From assembly GCA_019752295.1 (NCBI GenBank), contig JAIEMK010000012.1:1-64000 (forward strand): a DNA stretch of 64,000 bases, written 5' to 3'. The translations under genes and the position numbers were made by a program. Shown one piece after another: positions 25,547 through 34,741 of this stretch. The notes beneath the pieces were generated by a model. That model made no database searches. It was not told the DNA's origin and was given only the letters and a program-made list of their open reading frames with translations. The stretch comes from Chitinophagaceae bacterium (lineage in GTDB: Bacteria; Bacteroidota; Bacteroidia; Chitinophagales; Chitinophagaceae). The stretch's first letter is position 1. Each line of letters starts with the position of its first letter.

Positions 25547-28321
25547 ATGGAATACGATTTTAGGAAAATTGAGAAGGACTGGCAAAAAAAATGGCAGGAA
25601 AATCATGCTTATCGGGTAAGCAATATTAGCGATAAACCTAAGTACTATGTTTTGGATATGTTTCCTTATCCAAGTGGAGCTGGCTTGCATGTGGGGCATC
25701 CTTTGGGCTATATCGCTTCTGATATTTATAGTCGCTTTAAACGCCTAAAAGGATTTAATGTATTGCACCCAATGGGGTATGATGCTTTTGGACTACCCGC
25801 AGAACAATACGCCATTGAGCATGGTGTACACCCTGCAATAAGTACGCATAAAAATATTGATACTTTCAGAAAACAATTGGATAATATCGGCTTTTGCTTT
25901 GACTGGGAAAGAGAAATCAGAACATGCGAGCCGCAATACTATAAATGGACTCAGTGGATATTTTTGCAACTCTATAAAAGTTTTTTTAATCGTGCATTGC
26001 AAAAAGCAGAGCCGATTGAATTGTTGATTGCCTCTTTTGAAAAAGAGGGGAACAGCATTCACCCATTTCCCGCTGCAGTAAATTATCAGCCTGCACATTT
26101 TAGTGCTGATGAATGGAAACTGTTTGGCGAAAAACAACAGCAGGAAATTCTGATGAACTATCGCCTGGCTTTTTGCGGCTATGGAGAAGTAAACTGGTGC
26201 GAAGCCTTGGGTACGGTACTTGCCAACGACGAAGTGGTAAATGGTGTTAGCGAAAGAGGGGGGCATCCGGTAGTAAAAAAGAAATTGCGTCAGTGGTACC
26301 TGCGCATTACAGAATATGCCGACCGTTTGCTGGAAGGCCTTGACAGTGTGGCTTTCAGCGACTCTATGAAAGAGATGCAAACCAACTGGATCGGCAAAAG
26401 CTATGGCGCAGAAATTGATTTTGCAATTAGCAGCTCTAATAGTGCTGAAGCGGCACAACTAAAAGTATACACAACCAGACCCGATACCATTTTTGGAGTA
26501 GACTTTATGGTGATTGCACCCGAACACGAACTCATTGATCAGATTACTACCGTGGAACAGAAAACCGAGGTAGATGAGTATTGCAGTTTTGTAAAAAGCC
26601 GCAGTGAAAGAGAGCGTCAGGCAGAGAAAAAAATCAGTGGTTGTTTTACCGGCGCGTTTGCCATCAACCCTTTCAACGGAAAACAAATTCCTATCTGGAT
26701 CTCAGAATATGTTTTGGCTGGATATGGTACAGGTGCAATCATGGCAGTTCCTTGTGGAGACGACCGCGATTTTAAATTTGCAAAACATTTTAATATTCCT
26801 ATCACCAATATTCTGGGCGATGCATTTAATGGCGAAGAAGCAAATGCAACCAAAGATGCAAAATTGCAGAATAGCGATTTCCTGAATGGCATTGTTATGC
26901 GCGAAGCAATAGCAATCGTAAACCAACGCTTGGAAGAAATGGGTATTGGTAAAGCCAAAGTAAACTATCGCATGCGCGATGCGGCATTTAGCAGACAGCG
27001 TTATTGGGGCGAACCATTTCCTGTGAAATGGAAAGAAGGAACTGCTTATCCATTAAGCGAAACTGAATTGCCATTGTTATTACCCGAAGTAGATTCTTAT
27101 TCCCCAGGTCCCGAAGGCGAAGGCCCACTGGCCAATATTCCTGAATGGGTAGCAAAAGAATTAGAAACCAATACCATGCCGGGATACGCAGGTAGTAGCT
27201 GGTACTTTTTACGTTATTTGGATCCGCATAATACCGAATCTTTTTGCGATCGAAAAGTAAGCGATTATTGGAATCAAGTTGATTTATACATTGGTGGAAC
27301 GGAACATGCTGTTGGGCATTTATTGTATAGCCGTTTATGGACGAAAGCCTTGTACGACCTGGGTTATATTGGGTTTGATGAGCCATTTAAAAAATTGTTG
27401 AACCAAGGAATGATTCAGGGTTCATCGAGATTTATATATCGTTTGAAGGGTACGAATCTGTATGTTTCTGTGGGGTTGATTAAAGACTTTGAAACGGTTG
27501 ATAAATTACACGTAGATGTAAATATTGTTGATGGCGTTGAGTTGGATACAACAGCATTTAAAAAATGGAAACCAGATTTTGCTGATGCTGAATTTCAACT
27601 CGAAGATGGTAAATATATCTGCGGAACAGAAGTTGAGAAGATGAGTAAATCGAAGTTCAATACTGTGAACCCCGATGAACTGGTACAGAAGTATGGAGCC
27701 GATACTTTTAGAATGTACGAAATGTTTCTGGGGCCTGTTGAACAGAGTAAACCATGGGACACCAAGGGTATTGAGGGCGTGCACCGTTTTATTAAAAAAC
27801 TCTGGCGCTTATTTTATGATGAGATGAAGGGAAAGGTCTGGAACGAAAACGCCCCAACAGCAGATGAATTAAAAGTATTGCACAGGACCATTAAAAAAAC
27901 AGAAGACGATACGGAACGATTTAGTTTTAATACAGCCGTTAGTGGATTTATGATTTGTGTGAACGAACTCGCTGATCTGAAGTGTAATAAGCGCGCCGTT
28001 CTTGAGCCGCTGCTCATATTATTAACTCCGTATGCTCCCCATGTATGTGAAGCACTATGGGCAGAGTTAGGAAACAATAGTTCCATATTGGATGCAGCCT
28101 ATCCTGTGTTCGAGGCAAAATACACAACTGAATCTTCAAAAGAATATCCGGTAAGCATCAACGGCCGTGTTCGTACCAATATCAATATTGCTCTCGACGC
28201 AACTGCCGATGAGGTAGAAAAAATAACAATGGCCAACGAGCTTGTTCAGAAATGGATGGAGGGTAAGCCCTTGAAGAAATTTATTTTTGTAAAGGGAAAG
28301 ATGATCAATGTAGTAATCTAA
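25547..28321 (+). CDS. leuS: leucyl-tRNA synthetase
   Basis: A 924-aa class I aminoacyl-tRNA synthetase. The catalytic HIGH-type site HVGH is at residues 48-51, and KMSKS is at residues 698-702. An editing (CP1) domain lies between (LKVYTTRPDTIFGVDFMVIAPEHEL and YGTGAIMAVP). An extra segment of about 100 residues before KMSKS is normal in Bacteroidota LeuS. A frame extension of 17 codons upstream is not used. A terminator follows directly. Confidence 0.97.
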   Translation: MEYDFRKIEKDWQKKWQENHAYRVSNISDKPKYYVLDMFPYPSGAGLHVGHPLGYIASDIYSRFKRLKGFNVLHPMGYDAFGLPAEQYAIEHGVHPAISTHKNIDTFRKQLDNIGFCFDWEREIRTCEPQYYKWTQWIFLQLYKSFFNRALQKAEPIELLIASFEKEGNSIHPFPAAVNYQPAHFSADEWKLFGEKQQQEILMNYRLAFCGYGEVNWCEALGTVLANDEVVNGVSERGGHPVVKKKLRQWYLRITEYADRLLEGLDSVAFSDSMKEMQTNWIGKSYGAEIDFAISSSNSAEAAQLKVYTTRPDTIFGVDFMVIAPEHELIDQITTVEQKTEVDEYCSFVKSRSERERQAEKKISGCFTGAFAINPFNGKQIPIWISEYVLAGYGTGAIMAVPCGDDRDFKFAKHFNIPITNILGDAFNGEEANATKDAKLQNSDFLNGIVMREAIAIVNQRLEEMGIGKAKVNYRMRDAAFSRQRYWGEPFPVKWKEGTAYPLSETELPLLLPEVDSYSPGPEGEGPLANIPEWVAKELETNTMPGYAGSSWYFLRYLDPHNTESFCDRKVSDYWNQVDLYIGGTEHAVGHLLYSRLWTKALYDLGYIGFDEPFKKLLNQGMIQGSSRFIYRLKGTNLYVSVGLIKDFETVDKLHVDVNIVDGVELDTTAFKKWKPDFADAEFQLEDGKYICGTEVEKMSKSKFNTVNPDELVQKYGADTFRMYEMFLGPVEQSKPWDTKGIEGVHRFIKKLWRLFYDEMKGKVWNENAPTADELKVLHRTIKKTEDDTERFSFNTAVSGFMICVNELADLKCNKRAVLEPLLILLTPYAPHVCEALWAELGNNSSILDAAYPVFEAKYTTESSKEYPVSINGRVRTNINIALDATADEVEKITMANELVQKWMEGKPLKKFIFVKGKMINVVI

Positions 28322-28341
28322 TAGCTACTCAATTTAGATAT

Positions 28342-28366
28342 AAAACTGCCCTGATGGGGCAGTTTT
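28342..28366 (+). terminator. intrinsic terminator of leuS
   Basis: A 10-bp stem (AAAACTGCCC at 28342-28351 and its complement at 28357-28366) with a 5-nt loop ends in a T-rich tract, 20 nt after the leuS stop. Confidence 0.8.
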
Positions 28367-28431
28367 CGTTTGTGTAAAATTCTGTACAATTCCCCACGCA
28401 TTTATTACATTGCTGTTCCAAAATTGATGCT

Positions 28432-30606
28432 ATGAATTGGAAACATGTATTACTTACTGCTTTTGTTGGCTCGATAGGCCTTGTAGCAGGAGCACAGAAA
28501 ATTAGTTTTAGTCAGGCTGATCTGCTTGCTAATAAAATTCCTAAGAACTTTATGAATAGCCTGCCCCAAACAGTAAAATGGGTTGACGATGAGCACGTAA
28601 TTCTGAATCAGAAAATTCATCCAGATTCGTCTTTCAAAAAATATCTGTTAGATGTAAAAACGGGTAAGTTTACTGAAGCGAATGAAAATGCTTCCGGAGG
28701 ATCTTCATCGTCTTTCGGCACAAAACAAATTATTGTAAAAGACAACGACCTTTTTTATAAAGTAGGAGGTGTTGAAAAAAGACTCACAAATGATAAGGCT
28801 GAAGAAAAGAACCCAACGTTTTCGCCCGACAGTAATTATGTAGCATATACCAAGAATAATAATCTGTACACTTATAATATTGTTGCAGGTAAAGAAAATC
28901 AGTTGACTACAGATGGCACAGCAACTATGTTGAATGGATGGGCTAGTTGGGTGTATTATGAAGAAATTTTTGGTCGCCCTACACACTATCGCGCATTTTG
29001 GTGGAGACCCGATAGCAAGCAACTCGCTTTTATGCATTTCGATGAAAGCATGGTGTCGATGTTCCCTATTTATAATAGTGAGGGCACACATGGTTTTCTG
29101 GAAGAAACACGTTACCCCAAAGCCGGAGATAAAAACCCGGAAGTGAAAATTGGTTTTATTAGTCCCGAAGGAGGCTCTACTGTTTGGGCTGATTTCAACG
29201 ATAAAGAGGATCAGTATTTCGGATGGCCTGTTTGGAAACCGGGCACTACTAATTTATTGGTTTATTGGATGAATCGCGGGCAGGATAATATGAAGATGTA
29301 TGATGTAAATCCTGAAACCGGAAAGAAGAAAGAGATCTACGACGAGAAACAAAAAACATGGATCGATCTCGAAGACCGGGTGAGTGGGAGAGTTAATTTC
29401 ATCAACAACAATACACAGTTCGTTATGCAAAGCGACAGAACTGGTTGGAATCATCTGTACCTGTACAGCAGCGATGGTGTTTTGAAAAACCCAATCACTA
29501 CAGGAAATTTCACAGTTACCGGTATTAAGTATATTGATGAGAAAAACAGTAAGATTTATTTTACTGCAAGAAGTCGTGAAAATACTGCCAGAACTGATTT
29601 CTATAGCGTTAATTTAAATGGATCGGATTTTAAACGCTTAACATTTGGCGAGTACAATCATGCTGCTATCAGTTTATCTCCAACAGGAAAATATTTTATC
29701 ACTACTTATAGCAATACAAACACACCTGCTAAAGTTAGTCTGGTAGATAATAAAGGAAAGATCATCAAAGAACTGGGCGATGCCAAATCAACAGAACTTG
29801 ATAAATATAATCTGGCTAAAACAGAATTGATTCGAATTAAAAGTGCGGATGGATTATTTGAATTGCCTGCACTTGTTACCTGGCCTTTGAATATGGATCC
29901 CAATAAAAAATATCCGATCTTGGTTAGCATCTACGGCGGACCAAACGCGGGCACTGTTATGGACGGCTGGAGTTGGAGTACCAATCGCCAGTTCTATGCT
30001 CAGGAAGGTTTGATACAAGTATCCTTCGATCATCGCGCCAGTGGACATTTTGGTAAAGCCGGAGTAAATTATATGCACCGTAATTTGGGTTATTGGGAAA
30101 TGGAAGATTATAAAACGATGGCCAAATGGTTTATCGCAAATGGTCAGGCTGATTCCACAAAAGTTTGTATCACGGGATTTAGTTATGGTGGCTATATGAG
30201 TTGTTATGCTTTAACCTATGGTGCGGATGTATTTACACATGCGATGGCAGGTGGTAGTGTAGTTGACTGGCATTTATATGATAGTCATTATACTGAAAGA
30301 TTTATGGACACGCCCGAAGAAAATCCGCAGGGATATAAAACAAGTAGTGTATTAACTTATGTTGACAGGTTCAAAGGAGTGCTGCAATTGGTACATGGTA
30401 CAATGGATGATAATGTGCATATGCAAAACAGTATTCAATTGGTAAATGCTTTGGAAGAAAAAGGAAAAGATTTTGAATTCATGTTGTACCCCGGTGGGCG
30501 CCATGGATGGGGAGGTGCAAAAGCATTGCACTTTGCCAATTTAAAAACAAAATTTATTTATAAATATCTTTTGGAAAAACCGATTCCCAAAGGAGCCCTT
30601 AAATAA
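28432..30606 (+). CDS. dipeptidyl-peptidase IV-like S9 peptidase
   Basis: A 724-aa exported serine peptidase with a signal peptide (MNWKHVLLTAFVGSIGLVAG). The N-terminal beta-propeller (DPPIV_N) covers about residues 100-440, and the alpha/beta hydrolase domain follows. Catalytic Ser584 lies in GFSYGGYM, Asp659 or Asp660 in GTMDDNVH, and His691 in GGRHGW. It removes dipeptides, typically X-Pro, from the N-terminus of oligopeptides, probably in the periplasm. Confidence 0.95.
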   Translation: MNWKHVLLTAFVGSIGLVAGAQKISFSQADLLANKIPKNFMNSLPQTVKWVDDEHVILNQKIHPDSSFKKYLLDVKTGKFTEANENASGGSSSSFGTKQIIVKDNDLFYKVGGVEKRLTNDKAEEKNPTFSPDSNYVAYTKNNNLYTYNIVAGKENQLTTDGTATMLNGWASWVYYEEIFGRPTHYRAFWWRPDSKQLAFMHFDESMVSMFPIYNSEGTHGFLEETRYPKAGDKNPEVKIGFISPEGGSTVWADFNDKEDQYFGWPVWKPGTTNLLVYWMNRGQDNMKMYDVNPETGKKKEIYDEKQKTWIDLEDRVSGRVNFINNNTQFVMQSDRTGWNHLYLYSSDGVLKNPITTGNFTVTGIKYIDEKNSKIYFTARSRENTARTDFYSVNLNGSDFKRLTFGEYNHAAISLSPTGKYFITTYSNTNTPAKVSLVDNKGKIIKELGDAKSTELDKYNLAKTELIRIKSADGLFELPALVTWPLNMDPNKKYPILVSIYGGPNAGTVMDGWSWSTNRQFYAQEGLIQVSFDHRASGHFGKAGVNYMHRNLGYWEMEDYKTMAKWFIANGQADSTKVCITGFSYGGYMSCYALTYGADVFTHAMAGGSVVDWHLYDSHYTERFMDTPEENPQGYKTSSVLTYVDRFKGVLQLVHGTMDDNVHMQNSIQLVNALEEKGKDFEFMLYPGGRHGWGGAKALHFANLKTKFIYKYLLEKPIPKGALK

Positions 30607-30627
30607 TTTCTCAAATTCTATTTAATC

Positions 30628-30655
30628 AAAGCCGTTCTTTTAGAGCGGCTTTTTT
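30628..30655 (+). terminator. intrinsic terminator of the DPP IV gene
   Basis: Stem 30628-30638 with 30642-30652 (11 bp with one G.U pair, loop TTT), followed by a T tract, 22 nt after the stop. Confidence 0.85.
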
Positions 30656-30798
30656 GATTGCGAAAAGGGCTAGCCATCATCTGCCTGTAGCTAACTGCTT
30701 TAGTAATAAATTTCTTGTTTAACAGATAATGATAATTTAAGATGACTTTTATTTAGAGGTGATGCCTGAGTCTTAATTTTATTAAAAATATTTATCCT

Positions 30799-31167
30799 AT
30801 GAAAAAATATGTATTTATACTAACATTCTTATTCTTAACCATCTCTTTGTTTTCGTGCACAAAACAAACAGTAAATCCTCAGTCTCAATCAGACGAAGTA
30901 ACAGTTGAACTCCAGAGAGTAATTGCGGCGAATAACATAAAAAGAATTATTGCTTGGGATGATAGAAGTGGTTTCCCCACTAATATTTCAACAACTTTAG
31001 GAACAAGTTGGTCATTTTCAAATGGATTTATTACAATTTCAGGTTATGGAGGGAGTCCCGATAGTTACTCAAGAAACTTACTTTATTTAGATAATTATGA
31101 AATTGGGAATGTTTTGTTAGGAAATGGCACTAACCCCATAGCATTAGTTTTACATTTTAAAAATTAA
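30799..31167 (+). CDS. small putative lipoprotein
   Basis: A 122-aa protein with a lipoprotein-type signal peptide (MKKYVFILTFLFLTISLFSC, lipobox LFSC at residues 17-20). The mature part has a beta-rich C-terminus (WSFSNGFITISGYGGSPDSY) and no family I recognise. It is isolated between two longer gaps and has no clear partner. Confidence 0.6.
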   Translation: MKKYVFILTFLFLTISLFSCTKQTVNPQSQSDEVTVELQRVIAANNIKRIIAWDDRSGFPTNISTTLGTSWSFSNGFITISGYGGSPDSYSRNLLYLDNYEIGNVLLGNGTNPIALVLHFKN

Positions 31168-31335
31168 AAAGAAAAAGTAGGCCGCTGTAATTTCTACAGG
31201 TTTAAGGGGGAGATTGAGCTTTTTGTACTGTAGCTTTATATTTTTTTTGCTTGAAATGCAATGATTTCGGTCATATTATTCCTGCTCTCAATTTTGTTAC
31301 TTAAGTGCTTTATTATAAATCAATAAATGCTGTTT

Positions 31336-32325
31336 ATGAAAAAGCTATCTCTGGCGATATTTTGTTATGCATTAACGGTGCTCGTTTCTTTTGGCCAGAT
31401 TGTAAATATTCCGGATGCCAATTTTAAAGCCGCATTGATTGGGTTGGGCGTTGATAAAAATAAAGATGGGCAAATTCAGTTGAGTGAAGCACAAGCAGTT
31501 GATTCCTTATCAATCGGACGCAGACAAATAAAGGATCTTACCGGAATTGAATCTTTTACCAACATTAAAAAACTGTTATGCGGCAATAATCAACTCACTA
31601 AAATTGACATCAGAAAAAATGGCGCATTGGTTTGGTTGGAATGTCATAAAAATGCAATCACCGAGCTTGATTTGAGTAATAGCATCAACTTAAAAAAACT
31701 GATTTGCTCCTATAATAAAATTGCAACACTTTCTATCAGCAAACTTAAAAACCTGAGGGTACTCGATTGCGGCGCTAACAAGCTAACCTCACTCGACTAT
31801 GGTATGCTGCCCTTACTTGAACAGTTGGCTTGCTTTGATAACCCACTCAAAACAATTAACCTATCAAACAATCTGGCATTAACAACGCTGGGTTGTTCAA
31901 ATACAGGGATTAATAAATTAGACCTGACAAAGATTGAAAAATTAAAAATACTAGACTGCTCACAAAACAAATTGGGTAGTATTGACCTGCATGCCAATAG
32001 TATGTTAACCGAATTGGTATGTACTGAAATTGGGTTATCGAAATTAGATATTAGCCAGAACGATCAATTAATGCAACTGGATTGCTCAAACAATCAACTA
32101 AGCGAATTGAATTTAAGTGGAAATGAATTCCTCGAAGAACTCAGTTGTACTCAAAACTTGCTAGCAAAACTTGATCTTAGAAAGATTGCATATTTAAAAC
32201 AATTTGACTGCACTCTTAATCCCAAACTAAATCAAATTTGCATCACAAAGGAACAGTTAGAAAGTGTAGATGACAATGGTTGGGTAAAAGACAAAACAGC
32301 AAACTGGATTACTGATTGTAAATAA
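31336..32325 (+). CDS. secreted leucine-rich repeat protein
   Basis: A 329-aa protein with a signal peptide (MKKLSLAIFCYALTVLVSFGQ). After a short N-terminal strand (NIPDANFKAALIGLG) and a dockerin-like Ca-binding loop (VDKNKDGQIQLSEAQ), about eleven LRRs follow with the pattern L..LDCS.N.L..LDLS.N. The first start at 31327 adds three residues. The repeats suit protein binding; Bacteroidota secrete many such proteins, and no T9SS tail is seen. Confidence 0.85.
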   Translation: MKKLSLAIFCYALTVLVSFGQIVNIPDANFKAALIGLGVDKNKDGQIQLSEAQAVDSLSIGRRQIKDLTGIESFTNIKKLLCGNNQLTKIDIRKNGALVWLECHKNAITELDLSNSINLKKLICSYNKIATLSISKLKNLRVLDCGANKLTSLDYGMLPLLEQLACFDNPLKTINLSNNLALTTLGCSNTGINKLDLTKIEKLKILDCSQNKLGSIDLHANSMLTELVCTEIGLSKLDISQNDQLMQLDCSNNQLSELNLSGNEFLEELSCTQNLLAKLDLRKIAYLKQFDCTLNPKLNQICITKEQLESVDDNGWVKDKTANWITDCK

Positions 32326-32413
32326 ATTTAGTGGCACCTTCTTGCATTTCTGGAGCTTTAAAATGACTCTTAAAAATGCTATATTTAGGAAGTCAATTTT
32401 TTATTTCAACCAT

Positions 32414-32965
32414 ATGAATCGAAGAACCTATCTCGAACTGATGATGAAGACCGGATTGCTGGCATCATTGCCTTTTGCTAATGCTTTGAAAAGTTATGGC
32501 GCCGGCATAGCGGAAGGATTACCGGAAGTTTTTTTTAGCGAAGAGGATTTTGCATTTCTTGCCATGATATCCGAAACGATTTTACCAAAAACAGATACCA
32601 TTGGCGCTATCGAGGCAGGTGTGCCTCATTTTATTGACCTCTATGTAAAGAATTGTTATACTGAGCTGCGACAGAATAATTACCTCGATCAATTAAGGAA
32701 ATATCGGGAATATCTAAACGCAAAATCAATCAATCTCCTAAAAGTGAATGAGGATTTGACAAATCAATTGATTGCGGATGAACTATGTGACACAGCAGAC
32801 AAAAGGGCCTACTGTGATTTTATTAGACAAACAAAGTTGATGGCATTGAAAGGTTATTTTACGAATCAAAAAGCCGTCATGCAAAATTTGTATTATAAGG
32901 CTGTGCCTGGCACTTATAACGGATGTATTGAACTTTCAACTATTGGTAAATCTTGGATAAATTAA
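32414..32965 (+). CDS. gluconate 2-dehydrogenase subunit 3-like protein
   Basis: A 183-aa protein starting with MNRRTYLELMMKTGLLAS, a Tat-like start (twin Arg), then the Gluc2DH subunit 3 pattern FFSEEDFAFLAMISETILPKTDTIGAIEAGVPHFIDLYV. The small subunit of membrane-bound gluconate-type dehydrogenases pairs with a GMC flavoprotein, and here the next gene is exactly that, 5 nt on. A frame extension upstream to 32342 is not used. Confidence 0.88.
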   Translation: MNRRTYLELMMKTGLLASLPFANALKSYGAGIAEGLPEVFFSEEDFAFLAMISETILPKTDTIGAIEAGVPHFIDLYVKNCYTELRQNNYLDQLRKYREYLNAKSINLLKVNEDLTNQLIADELCDTADKRAYCDFIRQTKLMALKGYFTNQKAVMQNLYYKAVPGTYNGCIELSTIGKSWIN

Positions 32966-32970
32966 ACTGA

Positions 32971-34659
32971 ATGAGTAAGGGTAAAGAACAAAATAGCTAT
33001 GATGCAATTGTAATTGGGTCTGGTATTAGTGGTGGTTGGGCAGCAAAAGAATTTACTGAGCGGGGATTGAAAACCTTGTTATTGGAAAGAGGAAGGAGTA
33101 TGGTTCATCCTCATTATCCTTCATCAACTGCTGCACCCTGGGAATTGGATTATGCAAATGAGTTAACTCTCGAAGAACAAAAAGACTATCCTATACAAAT
33201 TAATGCCTGGGAATTTGGCAGAGACAATCACACATTTTATATCAACGACAATCATGTTCCATATATACAGGAAAAGCCTTTCTATTGGTTTCGTGCAAAT
33301 CAGGTAGGTGGTAAATCTTTGATGTGGAATCGAAACTGTTATAGGTATAGCGATACAGATTTTGAGGCGAATTTAAAAGATGGTCATGGCAATGATTGGC
33401 CCATTAGGTATAAAGATTTAAAGCCTTGGTATGATTATGTTGAAAATTATGTGGGACTCAGTGGAGAGAACTGTGGTTTAGATTCTTTACCAGATCAGAT
33501 TCTCATGCCCCCTTACGAAATGAATTGCGTTGAAAAACATATTCGCAATAGGTTTGATGAATTATACAAGGATAGAAAATATATTAATGCCAGAGCAGCG
33601 GTTTTAACAAAAATGCACAATGGAAGGGGGCCATGTATGTCGAGAAACCAGTGCAGAAGAGGCTGCCCGTTTGGAGCTTATTTCAGCAGTAATTCAGCAA
33701 CAATTCCATCAGCTTTAAAAACGGGAAATCTTACGATCCGTCCATTTTCTGCAGTAGAAAGTATTTTATACAACGATAAAAAAAATAAAGCAACAGGTGT
33801 TCGAATAGTGGATACAGAAACCAAGCAAAGCATTGAATATTTTGCATCTATTATTTCTGTAAATGCATCAGCTATTGGATCAACGGCCATTTTACTGAAT
33901 TCTATTTCCAATAGATTTCCAACCGGATTAGGAAATGATAGCGGTGTATTAGGGCATTATTTGACCGATCATACAGATAGTGTTGGTGCCTGGGCGATGT
34001 GGGAAGGAGATACTGATAAAACTTTTGTTGGTCAGCGGCCTAATCAAATGTATATACCAAGGTTTAGAAATGTAGGGAGCGATAAGCAATCATTTCTTAG
34101 AGGCTATGCTTTTGAATGTTTCTCCACACAGAAATCTTGGGAAAAAGGAAAGCACATGAATGGGGCCGGAGCTGAATTCAAGAAGCGTTTAACACAGCCG
34201 GGTAATTGGGAATCTGTGTTTGCGGCTCTTTGTGAGTCGCTACCAGATAAGCGAAATAATATGACGCTAAGTAAAACCGAGAAAGACATTTATGGAATTC
34301 CGCAAGTAGTGTTAGACGTTCAGTACGATGAGAATATGCGAATCATGCGTGAGGATGCTGCAAAAACCTCAAAAGAAATGCTGGAAGCATGCGGTCTCAA
34401 ACATGTATCCGTTTTTAATTCGCCACCGGTTGCGGGAAGAACGATTCATGAAAGCGGTTCGGCAAGAATGGGAAATGATTTAAAGGAATCTGTTTTAAAT
34501 AAATGGAATCAGGTACATGCATGTAAGAATGTAATTGTTACTGATGGTGCTTGTTTACCTTCTTCTCCTTGTCAGAATCCATCACTAACTTATATGGCGC
34601 TTACTACAAGAGCAGTAGACCATATTTGTAAAGAATTTAAATCAGGAGCACTGAAATAG
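32971..34659 (+). CDS. GMC family FAD oxidoreductase
   Basis: A 562-aa flavoprotein. The FAD motif IGSGISGGW (residues 15-23) and the RANQVGGKSLMWNRNC loop are typical of the gluconate dehydrogenase-type branch of GMC enzymes; the end has HESGSARMG (catalytic His region) and SPCQNPSLTYMAL. The mature substrate is unknown, but a sugar, sugar acid or polyol is likely. With subunit 3 it probably feeds electrons to a cytochrome c or quinone; no cytochrome gene is adjacent. Confidence 0.92.
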   Translation: MSKGKEQNSYDAIVIGSGISGGWAAKEFTERGLKTLLLERGRSMVHPHYPSSTAAPWELDYANELTLEEQKDYPIQINAWEFGRDNHTFYINDNHVPYIQEKPFYWFRANQVGGKSLMWNRNCYRYSDTDFEANLKDGHGNDWPIRYKDLKPWYDYVENYVGLSGENCGLDSLPDQILMPPYEMNCVEKHIRNRFDELYKDRKYINARAAVLTKMHNGRGPCMSRNQCRRGCPFGAYFSSNSATIPSALKTGNLTIRPFSAVESILYNDKKNKATGVRIVDTETKQSIEYFASIISVNASAIGSTAILLNSISNRFPTGLGNDSGVLGHYLTDHTDSVGAWAMWEGDTDKTFVGQRPNQMYIPRFRNVGSDKQSFLRGYAFECFSTQKSWEKGKHMNGAGAEFKKRLTQPGNWESVFAALCESLPDKRNNMTLSKTEKDIYGIPQVVLDVQYDENMRIMREDAAKTSKEMLEACGLKHVSVFNSPPVAGRTIHESGSARMGNDLKESVLNKWNQVHACKNVIVTDGACLPSSPCQNPSLTYMALTTRAVDHICKEFKSGALK

Positions 34660-34692
34660 CATAAATTTTTATCTCTACTTTAACTCATTAAT

Positions 34693-34728
34693 AATAAAAG
34701 AGACAGCTACATAGCCATCTCTTTTATT
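34693..34728. terminator. bidirectional terminator between convergent genes
   Basis: A perfect 11-bp stem (34693-34703 with 34718-34728, T-rich on both strands) lies between the GMC gene and the convergent Tricorn-like protease gene. Confidence 0.8.
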
Positions 34729-34741
34729 AGGTAGAATAAAT